Shown piece by piece: positions 56,515 through 64,000 of a stretch of 64,000 nucleotides of DNA (positions are counted from its first letter, which is position 1; every line of letters begins with the position of its first letter). The notes below the pieces were generated by a model. It worked only from the letters and a program-made list of their open reading frames with translations, searched no databases and had not been told where the DNA came from. The stretch comes from Thalassia testudinum (Eukaryota; Streptophyta; Magnoliopsida; Alismatales; Hydrocharitaceae): assembly GCA_037157565.1 (NCBI GenBank), contig JAZHRO010000002.1, positions 32,322,501 through 32,386,500 of the forward strand. The letters run 5' to 3'. The position numbers and the translations under genes were made by a program.

Positions 56515-58170
56515 CTATACAAAGAAAAGAAATGAAGAATTCACATGTGCAGGCAGAATTAGAATGAACAGAAGAATCCTCTGACCTGTCAGCAGAGGTC
56601 CACAGATGTGGACCAGATTGTGGTGCAGACCCACACCCCATAATCGAGAATATCTTAGGTTCTGGATAAAAATTACCCAACACCTAAAATCAGAATGTAA
56701 GCGGGATCGGGCCTGCGATTTCTGAGGATGCAACCCAAGACCAAAAAGTCGGGTTACAGAAAATTGAAGCTCAAAAGGATAATCGTTGAATGTGTGCTTG
56801 AGTTGAACATCCTCGAAACAAATGTCGTAAGGGTTCTGATTTGATGGTTTCAGCTTAAAAGGAACCCTTCGACTCAATCTTCCATTTCCTCCAAAATTAA
56901 CTTCCCAAATCAGAACTTCCCCGCTCCTATCCTCCTCATTAAGTGCATCAAATTCCAGGACCTCTTGTATATTCATCACCCCGTCTGAAATCTCCAAGTC
57001 TAAATGATGTGGCAGAATCAAAATTGACTTGGGTCTAATTATCTCAGAATTAGAATCATCAATAAGCTTAACAGGGTGTAACTGATAATCAAGGCATTGA
57101 ATTGATTCTTCCAGAAAATGCGATTCTGGATCCGTAATGTGTGCCCTAATAAGATCAGTTTCCTCAGTAATTGGGCTATCAAATGATCTATAGGATTCCT
57201 TAGGCCCAATCGTCTCACAAAAATCGTGATCTGAAAACTCGCGTGAGACTTCGCAACTTGAATCTTCACCATCAAGATCCGTATCAATGTATGTCCCAAA
57301 ATCATTTGTCACTTTGCGTTCCAAGGAGACATACGTTTCCTCGTAACCCGGCTCAGGGATTTCAGGTGAAGAAATCAGATCATCCTTAATTGGTTGTTTT
57401 AATTCAATCTGGTCAGCTTCGTAACACGTGTCCCCCCCAACAGGTGCCTGAGCGGGTTCTGTCATTGGCTTTCCTGAAGAGAGTTCATCCTGGGAATTAT
57501 TCCAAGATTGAATCAAAGCAACCACAAATCTCATCCTCAATTTCGCTAATTTCCCAAGTAGAAACTCACCCGGGTTCTTATCCTTAACATCCTGGAGCCA
57601 ATCCAACAAAGACTTATTTAAATCATCAACCATTTCAATCAGGGGCTCCAATCTCTCAATGCAAGGTATTGGCTGAACTTCTAAAGATTGAATGATATTC
57701 CTCAAGTTAGCCAGAACCTTATCTTGAACCTGATTAACCTGAACCAAATGAGTTGGTTCAGGGTTGGGCGGGTTTGACATCAATGTAGAGGAATTAACGA
57801 ATTGAGATTCGTTATACCCATCCTGATAATAGGTCATTTCAGATTGTTCAAAAGATGGTGATGACCTAAAGGCAGTGAAATCAGAGGATGGGTGAGGATC
57901 AGTGTATCCTTCTTGATTGTAGATCGCATTAGGTTGTTCATGAAAGGAGGACGATCTATAATCGATGTAACTCTGAGAAGGATAGAAATCAGAATCGAAG
58001 TGTTCAGGGTTATACCCTAAACACGGGGGTCCGGAATTGTATCCCCAATCCGAATTATCCCAACTAACTGATGGTCGATTACAATACGAGTTGGGAAAAT
58101 CGTCATGTTGAGGATAATTTACAACAGGAGCGAAAGAGCGGGAATGCGTGAAATATGTGGAAGGATTCAT
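56515..58170 (-). CDS. ORF-X, uncharacterised 551-aa retrotransposon protein (open copy)
   Basis: Uninterrupted frame. I take the ATG at 58170 (MNPSTYF), not the in-frame TTG at 58206, because the putative splice acceptor ends at 58196 and the other copy has the same ATG. Residues 1-140 are rich in Tyr, Ser, Pro and Asp (low complexity). About 145-225 is predicted amphipathic helix (KVLANLRNIIQSLEV to LRMRFVVALIQSW). About 240-400 is acidic. About 400-530 is a conserved block (PHHLDLEISDGVMNIQEVLEF, LGLHPQKSQARSRLH, LHHNLVHICGPL). The tail (530-551) is hydrophobic; a one-base difference from B1 alters its last residues. I recognise no family. It lacks zinc knuckle, protease, polymerase and integrase motifs. 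Position behind a leader splice site and the membrane-like tail would fit an env-like or accessory role, but that is inference. Confidence 0.75.
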   Translation of the reverse strand: MNPSTYFTHSRSFAPVVNYPQHDDFPNSYCNRPSVSWDNSDWGYNSGPPCLGYNPEHFDSDFYPSQSYIDYRSSSFHEQPNAIYNQEGYTDPHPSSDFTAFRSSPSFEQSEMTYYQDGYNESQFVNSSTLMSNPPNPEPTHLVQVNQVQDKVLANLRNIIQSLEVQPIPCIERLEPLIEMVDDLNKSLLDWLQDVKDKNPGEFLLGKLAKLRMRFVVALIQSWNNSQDELSSGKPMTEPAQAPVGGDTCYEADQIELKQPIKDDLISSPEIPEPGYEETYVSLERKVTNDFGTYIDTDLDGEDSSCEVSREFSDHDFCETIGPKESYRSFDSPITEETDLIRAHITDPESHFLEESIQCLDYQLHPVKLIDDSNSEIIRPKSILILPHHLDLEISDGVMNIQEVLEFDALNEEDRSGEVLIWEVNFGGNGRLSRRVPFKLKPSNQNPYDICFEDVQLKHTFNDYPFELQFSVTRLFGLGLHPQKSQARSRLHSDFRCWVIFIQNLRYSRLWGVGLHHNLVHICGPLLTGQRILLFILILPAHVNSSFLFFV

Positions 58171-58195
58171 GATACACGGGAGGAAGAAAGGTGCC

Positions 58196-59180
58196 CTGCA
58201 ATACAAACAATCAAACCTGTCCTTAAATAGGTTAGCCTAAAGACCTACAGACTCTCAAAACCCGTCTTGAGATAAAGGAACGATTTGATCTACTTCCGTC
58301 TGTTCAATCCAACCAGTTAGAAGGAGGGACTGGGGAGAAGGTTCTTCCTTCGGCTTGCGCCACCGGTTCCTAGTACCCCAGCCGCGATCGTTTGACTCTA
58401 CTCCCCTAGCTAGACATCAGATTGAACAGTAGAAACATACTAATCGAAAATAATCTCGTTCTGGGTTCTGAAGAGCGAGTCCAATCCTTAAGGCCAACGT
58501 CTACTTTGTTTTATTTAGGGCTAGGTTTGAATGTGCTTTGGAATGTGATGGGCCCTTTAAATGAGTTGTGCCCTTAATGATTGATTGATTTGTGTGTGAG
58601 TGCACAACCAGTGGTTTTCAAGCAAGATTGTTTTTGATGTGGTGAATTTTAAGATTCAAATCTTGCTTAGTAGCTTTTAGGATTCAACTTTAGGTGTTTT
58701 CAATCAAGTTTCGTTGGCACACCAAGTTTTACAAGCACAGGTGAAGATGTTTTCCTTTAAAGTTTAAAAAGAATGTGGAGTGCCTGGTAAATCCCTAAGA
58801 GTTGAACCTAATTGGCAGCTACTTGATGAGTTGATTTTATTTGAAGTGGTGCGGCCCAATCAACTCAAACAATTGGCCTGTTGCACCACTTAATTAGGCA
58901 CACAAATGATTACCTAATCTGATTTCTACTCAATTATGTGTTTGGATGTGTGTACCGGCTCCTAAGATTGGATTACCGGTTGAGTTTGAAAATTAGATGA
59001 GGTTGTGTACCTCTGTGAGATTTTTTTTTTTTTTTTTTAATGTGGGGGTTGGAGTGAGTATGGATGTCAAACAACAAACAATCTGACCTTAGAGTTTATA
59101 AGAACACCTAGGTTGATTGATGTTTGAATTATTATGTTATGAAATGAAATCTAATGGGTGGGAGGTGGGGGATAACTTAC
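58196..59180 (-). other. Putative leader intron, ORF-X unit
   Basis: Minus strand: donor GTAAGT beginning at 59180 and acceptor 'ttgattgtttgtattgcag' ending at 58196; 985 bases. The B1 copy has the same sites with a 1036-base interval. The ORF-X ATG is 26 bases past the acceptor. The interval itself has no long frame and includes a T tract at 59022-59038. Confidence 0.6.
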
Positions 59181-59321
59181 AAAACCTTCCACAGCACTTT
59201 ACTCCAATCTACCGCTTTTGCCTGCCTCGAAAGAGTACCTGCAATTACAATAACAAAGGAGAAAAGTGAGGTAAATGATTTGTAAGTTACAAAACGCGAA
59301 GAGAAATCAAAGATCGTTGCC

Positions 59322-59339
59322 TCCCCGGCAACGGCGCCA
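59322..59339 (-). other. Perfect tRNA-Asp primer binding site
   Basis: Minus TGGCGCCGTTGCCGGGGA, three bases after the LTR end at 59343. All 18 bases are complementary to the plant tRNA-Asp 3' end. This is the best-preserved primer site in the window. Confidence 0.95.
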
Positions 59340-59342
59340 AAA

Positions 59343-61128
59343 TGTTGAACGATTACGAAGCTACGCTAACGTGTTTGGTTTTGGAAAACCTGTCGTTGTA
59401 GTTCGAAAGCGAAGGATTCGTGTTCAACAAATAAAATTTATACCGAAATTAAAATTCCGGGTCGAACACAGGGAGGCGGACGTTTGATTTAAAAACTTCG
59501 CGTTTCGTTTTTATTTTGTCACGAAGAAATTCAATTTAAACTATCTAAGTATCTACAACAAAGTAGAAGAGAGAGAGAGAGAGAGAGAGAGAATACTACA
59601 CATGGAAATCAAAATGAGATGTAGAATAGACAAGGAATTTATCATAAAAGAGATCGTTCGTTACAACTAGAAAGCATAAGGCGATTACTTTAGAAAGCAG
59701 TAAATCTATATTAGAAAGTAGTAAAAAGAGTAGGGAGAGAGAATCCTCCTCGACGGTCGCTTGGAGGATGAGCCGGACGGGACGACGCCTGGACGAAGGA
59801 GAACGAAGCGGGACGAAGGAGGACGAAGCAGAAGAATGGGAACGAAGCAGCACGCTGTCATCGTCGCGGGATCCACTTCCGAAGGGGGACGAAAATTTGG
59901 ACTTTATCCCGCGAGAAGCATCCCGGGTGTGGGACAAGCTTCTCTTGAGCTTTGGAGAGGTAGAGAGGAGAAGGAAGGGATGAAAATTTCGTATGGAGGG
60001 GGTCTCCATTTATAGTTGCAAGGAGTGGGGGAAAAATGGACATTACATCTTCAAAATAATAAATAAGGGGTCTTTAGTGACGGATAAATCTATCACTAAA
60101 GCCCCGACGTGGCCATCGCCGCCGCGCCCACGCGCGCCCGCTCGGCTGCCCGCGTGCGTAACGCCTACGCACGTCCGCGAAGTCTCAGCCGTCCGATCGC
60201 GAGATCGGACGGCTTAAATCGCGTCCGCGCCCGCTGCGTAGCGCGCCCGCCCGCGTGTAGTCGAGCGTTAGTCCCGGCGTCCAATCGCGCATCGTCCTGA
60301 TTGAGCGCGCGCAACCGTTGGATCTTCATCTGACGCTCGTCCGTGCCCGCTCGCCGCGCCTTCCACCCCCTCACCGCGGCTCGAACCCGCGACCTCTGCT
60401 TCGCCCGCAACTGCGTCGCCGCTGCGCTACGTGGACGAAATGGTCGCGCGGACGCTTTTAAGCGCGAGCGACCGCAGCCGTTGGATCAAGATCCAACGGC
60501 GGAGAGGAGACGGGTGCGCGGTCTTCACAAGATGCATGCGGCCGTTTGGGCGGCTGAGATGGCGCCACGTGGCGCCATCTTGGCCGTCCATCTTCTGGAA
60601 GTTGTAGATGGTGCCACGGATGTCGGATTGACTCGATTTTTGTGTCGTTGGGCTGCGATCGTCCATCCGAATTCATCCGTGCGGTCGGATTTGTCATCTA
60701 AAGTGTGGATTTACACCATCCTGGCCCTTGATCTTCTAGGGTTCCCCGGTCTCTATCTGATGCTACGGATGCCTGATTAGGGCGATCTTGGAGTCGTTGA
60801 ACTCCAATCGTCGCCCTGATCACATCCATACGGTTGGATCTTTGATCCGAGGCCCCGATAAAATGTTTGCCCTGTCCAAGCTCATAAAAGGAGACAATTA
60901 ACCTCCATTTTATTCAAACTACTCTAAATGCAAAATGATGCATGTTATGCAATATTTATATTATGAAATGCAATCCTATGCTTAAGAACATGCATATATA
61001 GACATTTTAAGTAGTGTAAATGTGTTTACATCATGCATGTTATGCAATATTTATATTATGAAATGCAATCCTATGCTTAAGAACATGCATATATAGACAT
61101 TTTAAGTAGTGTAAATGTGTTTACATCA
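59343..61128 (-). repeat. B-family LTR (B7), shared between pol and ORF-X units
   Basis: 1786 bp, TGATGTAAAC (61128) to GTTCAACA (59343). Landmarks on the minus strand: palindromes at 60477-60500 (GCCGTTGGATC/GATCCAACGGC) and 60187-60214 (12-bp arms, 4-base loop), tRNA-like segment 60429-60378, TATA box TATAAATG at 60014-60007, and a GA run at 59567-59593. Its first 95 bases are duplicated in tandem. Frames at 59275-60780 are LTR artefacts. Confidence 0.95.
60939..61128. repeat. 95-bp tandem duplication of the LTR 5' tip
   Basis: Units 60939-61033 and 61034-61128. Both contain 'gttatgcaatatttatattatgaaatgc' to 'gtgtttacatcat' and are virtually identical, so the duplication is recent. The LTR therefore has two consecutive TGATGTAAAC starts. 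Confidence 0.93.
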
Positions 61129-62349
61129 TACCCCCATGCCTACCTTTTGCTAGTCCCTAGCGAAACTATATGCTATTTATAAAAGAATTAAGTTAGATTA
61201 TTTGGACCTGAGTTATTTTCAATCATTAAAAAATTATCTACTTAGGAACTGAACTTTTAAAGATACAACAGTGCCCGGGTATCAGCCAAAATGCAGACCG
61301 CCTCAAGCCTCGCCTTATTCAAAGAAACATTTCTTTTTCTCTTTTTACTCTTTTCTAATTTTTTTTGTTTTTTTTTTTTTTTTGGATTTTCAACTTTTAG
61401 GGTTTAAGAGTGGCTTTCTACGGCCATTCAACTCACCCAAGATTTGATGAGAACCCTAAGTTTTAAGCATCTTATTGTGATTGTGATAGACTCGTTGACC
61501 GGCAGTTAGAACGGACTTCGGATTTCTACGCCTATAGGTGACCTAACCAGAATTCTTCCTAAAGGTGTATCTTTACAACCGGTAGCTTTCTCCCTACTTT
61601 TATTTTTTTTACGTGGTCAACACAAGGGTGAATCCAGTGTATATCTCCCCGGTTTATTCTACTTCTCTGCTTCTTCCTGAGTGTTTCGGGAATTTTTAGT
61701 GCATTTTCTGAGCTGGGTTCTGGACAACCGGTCGATGAGCTGTTACCACCGACAACTTGCCAGCCATACTCGTGCGGCGAAGTGTGGCTTATTTCTTTTT
61801 GTTCTTTTCTCCTGTTCTCAGTTTTTTTTTTTTTTTTTTTAAGTAGGTGGCTTCCTTGGTCTAGGATTTACCTAAAGGAGGCAAAAAGAGAAAAGTCCAG
61901 TGACTGGGCTCTAGACAACCTACCTATGGGCTATTACCCACGATAACTTGCCAGCCATTCACCCTAGAAGGTTCATTAGCTACCCAATTTCCGTTAGAAT
62001 CGCCGAGCAACGAGTCAGTGCAAAGAAAGTGTGTAGATGCTTAAAACTCAAAATTCCCTTAAATCAGTGGGTGGGTTGACAAGTCGTGTACTTATCACCC
62101 AAACTTATTTATTCAAATTATAATAGAATTAAGATGGCGAGAACTCAAAGACAAATCCACATTTTAGTAGATACACAGGCTAATTAAGTCCAAAGACCTG
62201 AGGGGTCTTTGTGTTCAGATCCTAATGTAAAATTTCTTAGGATTGAAAAGTCCTAATGTCCAACTAATCCTTCCTAATTTTTTTTTTTTTTTTTAGAAAG
62301 AGAGCAATTTATATGGATTTCACAAAGCTGACCAACTAATTCAAAAATG
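61129..62349 (-). other. 3' noncoding region of the pol unit
   Basis: Terminal polypurine tract at about 61129-61148 (minus AAAAGGTAGGCATGGGGGTA). Hairpin cores at 61742-61756 and 61933-61947. T tracts at 61360-61383 and 61824-61842. Hairpin AAAGACC/GGTCTTT near 62190-62210. Nearly the same text as 55114-56345, showing that pol and ORF-X units share the entire 3' end. No gene. Confidence 0.88.
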
Positions 62350-62390
62350 AATCCACCCCCCCATGCCTAGCTGATGCAATGTCCTCATTG
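62350..62390 (-). other. Internal polypurine tract box, pol unit
   Basis: Minus: CAATGAGGACATTGCATCAG then CTAGGCATGGGGGGGTGGAT. It lies 130 bases after the integrase stop. The post-coding hairpin GCTGA/TCAGC is at 62477-62497. There is no room for an env-like ORF between integrase and this box. Confidence 0.87.
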
Positions 62391-62520
62391 AAAAAGAGAC
62401 ATGAAAGAAAGGGTAGAATATGAAAGATGTCACCTGGATATGAAGCTCGTATCAGCCTTGTGTTATATGTACAACTGCTGAGTTTAATGCCGTCAGCTAG
62501 GCGAAGTCCAGCCAAAGAAG

Positions 62521-64000
62521 TCACAGAATGGCTAGAGCAACAGAGTCTGAAACGGGTTCTGGAAGATTACGGTCAACAACAGGCTTCAGACGTTGACCGT
62601 TGACTTTAAAGGTGTTACCCGTCTTTGGGTCAGAAATCTGAATGGCACCATTTAGAAAAATCTGATCAATTATGAATGGGCCATTCCATTTAGATCTAAG
62701 TTTACCAGGAAAGAGCTTAAGTTTAGAATTGAATAACCAGACCTTCTGGTTTGGCTCAAAGCTCTTGCGGGAAATCATTTGATCATATAGAGCTTTGGTC
62801 CGAGCCTTGTAGATCTTGGCATTCTCATAAGCATCATTTCTAAGCTCCTTCAACTCAGATAGTTGGAGTTTCCTGGTCTTCCCAGCTAGATTTAGATCTA
62901 GATTGCATTGTTTGATTGCCCAGAATGCCCTGTGCTCAATCTCTACGGGTAGATGACATGCCTTTCCATACACCAGACGGAATGGAGACATGCCGATGGG
63001 CGTTTTATACGTCGTACGGTAGGCCCAAAGAGCGTCCTTAAGCTTTTGAGTCCAATCCTTGCGATCGGGCCTAACCGTTTTTTGCAGAATGTTCTTGATC
63101 TCTCGATTAGAGATCTCGGCTTGTCCATTCGTTTGGGGATGGTAAGGTGTGGAAATTCGATGATTAACACCGTATTTGGCCAATAAACTCCGGAATTGGG
63201 CATTAGTAAAATGAGTGCCACCATCACTGATGATAGCCCTCGGAATCCCGAATCTACTGAAGATATTTTTCTTGACAAAGTTGATGACCACCTTGTGGTC
63301 ATTGGTTCGGGTGGGAATTGCCTCAATCCATTTAGACACATAATCAACAGTGACAAGAATGTACTGATGTCCAAATGAAGGGATAAAGGGTCCCATGAAA
63401 TCAATGCCCCAAACATCGAAAATTTCGACAGGAAGAATAGGGTTTAAGGGCATCATGTCTCTCTTAGTTTTGCTCCCGAGTGCCTGGCATCGAGGGCATG
63501 ACCGTGAGAAATCCTGGGCATCCTTGAATAAAGACGGCCAATAGAAGCCAGATTGCAAAATTTTTGCAGCCGTCTTTTTCCCGGAGAAATGTCCACCACA
63601 CCCAGATGCATGGGAGAACTCAAGTGTACTGTTGAATTCATTCTCCGGTATGCATCGGCGAATAATCTGATCAGAGCCGATGTGATACAGTTCAGGGTCC
63701 TCCCAAAAGTAGTATTTGACCTCAGATTTGAGTCTATCCCGTTGTTGCTTGGTCCAATCCTGGGGGATTTGGCCAACGGCCAAATAGTTAACAATGTCAG
63801 CAAACCATGGGGTGTGGACACCTAAAACTGTAAGAATGGTTTCGACTGGAAAAGTGTCAGCAATCGGAATGTCCGGACAAGAAGAATCACCTAGGAGTCT
63901 CGACAAATGATCCGCCACCACATTTTGTACCCCGGTTTTATCCTTGATTTCAAGATCAAATTCTTGAAGAAGAAGAATCCAACGAATAAGCCGGGGTTTA
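62521..64000 (-). CDS. Pol: RNase H end and integrase, open frame running off the window
   Basis: Catalyses insertion of the element's cDNA into host DNA. The frame is open from the window edge ([19 protein letters not shown], the RNase H end) to the stop at 62521, so no start lies in the window. Numbering from the GTG at 63921: linker to about 100; zinc finger H104, H111, C142, C145; catalytic core D174 (GIDFMG), D233 (SDGGTHF), E269 (QAEIS), giving DD35E spacing; GPY/F-type module near residues 415-425 (KWNGPFII); no chromodomain. All visible catalytic residues are present and there is no internal stop, so this copy may be recently active. Closest relative here is the pseudogene at 14000-15164. 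Gag, protease and reverse transcriptase are expected beyond 64000. Confidence 0.95.
   Translation of the reverse strand, partial: KPRLIRWILLLQEFDLEIKDKTGVQNVVADHLSRLLGDSSCPDIPIADTFPVETILTVLGVHTPWFADIVNYLAVGQIPQDWTKQQRDRLKSEVKYYFWEDPELYHIGSDQIIRRCIPENEFNSTLEFSHASGCGGHFSGKKTAAKILQSGFYWPSLFKDAQDFSRSCPRCQALGSKTKRDMMPLNPILPVEIFDVWGIDFMGPFIPSFGHQYILVTVDYVSKWIEAIPTRTNDHKVVINFVKKNIFSRFGIPRAIISDGGTHFTNAQFRSLLAKYGVNHRISTPYHPQTNGQAEISNREIKNILQKTVRPDRKDWTQKLKDALWAYRTTYKTPIGMSPFRLVYGKACHLPVEIEHRAFWAIKQCNLDLNLAGKTRKLQLSELKELRNDAYENAKIYKARTKALYDQMISRKSFEPNQKVWLFNSKLKLFPGKLRSKWNGPFIIDQIFLNGAIQISDPKTGNTFKVNGQRLKPVVDRNLPEPVSDSVALAIL

Larger units (their letters stand above)
53419..64000 (-). mobile_element. 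B complex: LTR, ORF-X internal, LTR, pol internal (continues past window)
   Basis: On the minus strand from the window edge: pol internal (64000-61129), LTR B7 (61128-59343), primer site, ORF-X internal (59342-55114), LTR B6 (55113-53419). LTR B7 is at once the 3' LTR of the pol unit, having the polypurine tract before it, and the 5' LTR of the ORF-X unit, having a perfect primer site after it. The low end borders 'tgcat' at 53414-53418, a candidate target duplication whose partner would be outside the window. Confidence 0.9.

Overview
This window is plant nuclear DNA made almost entirely of long-terminal-repeat (LTR) retrotransposons nested in one another. I see no host gene, rRNA gene, complete tRNA gene or CRISPR array. 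A plant origin is inferred from Ty3/gypsy pol proteins of the Athila/Tat type (DLGAS protease, FMDD reverse transcriptase, DD35E integrase with a GPF module and no chromodomain), an 18-nt primer binding site matching the 3' end of plant tRNA-Asp, LTRs of 1.4-2.8 kb, and 5-bp target duplications. I cannot name the species.

I use local family letters, defined by LTR sequence. A and B have LTRs starting TGATGTAAAC. C starts TGATGAGAAC or TGACGGGAAC. E and F are two further LTR types. A, B, C and F all end in nearly the same polypurine tract, AGGCATGGGGG. A and B are closely related, and B exists in two forms: one with gag-pol (only integrase is visible here) and one that carries a single unrecognised ORF (called ORF-X) where gag-pol should be.

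Layout. 1-6464: a possible chromovirus LTR, AT-rich unassigned DNA, and an F LTR with a 788-bp internal tandem duplication. 6465-8071: a C LTR fragment joined to an A-type 3' end. 8072-44652: a head-to-tail A array (LTR, internal, LTR, internal, LTR). Its first internal region is split by a C element (10373-35945, target duplication ATCCC). That C element contains a B deletion derivative in its 3' LTR (10828-16852, target duplication CTTCT), a full-length-type B/ORF-X element (25031-32118), and a solo E LTR in its 5' LTR (33327-35218, target duplication GCCAT). 44653-49125: an older B-like element with a solo E LTR inside its LTR (45509-47229, target duplication CCCTC). 49126-51854: pieces of F and C. 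51855-53418: a truncated B LTR. 53419-64000: a minus-strand B complex, LTR - ORF-X internal - LTR - pol internal, in which the two kinds of internal region share one LTR.

The most interesting system is the B family. ORF-X is open over 551 codons in one copy, frameshifted in another, and present as a more diverged relic elsewhere. It sits behind a tRNA-Asp primer site and a putative leader intron of about 1 kb. The pol-bearing partner has no ORF-X. Both forms share LTRs, an internal second polypurine tract, and a roughly 1.2-kb structured 3' noncoding region with two copies of a conserved hairpin. This looks like a two-component or partner-dependent retrotransposon. The B LTR itself holds a tRNA-like segment with Pol III A and B boxes and three palindromes upstream of the TATA box.
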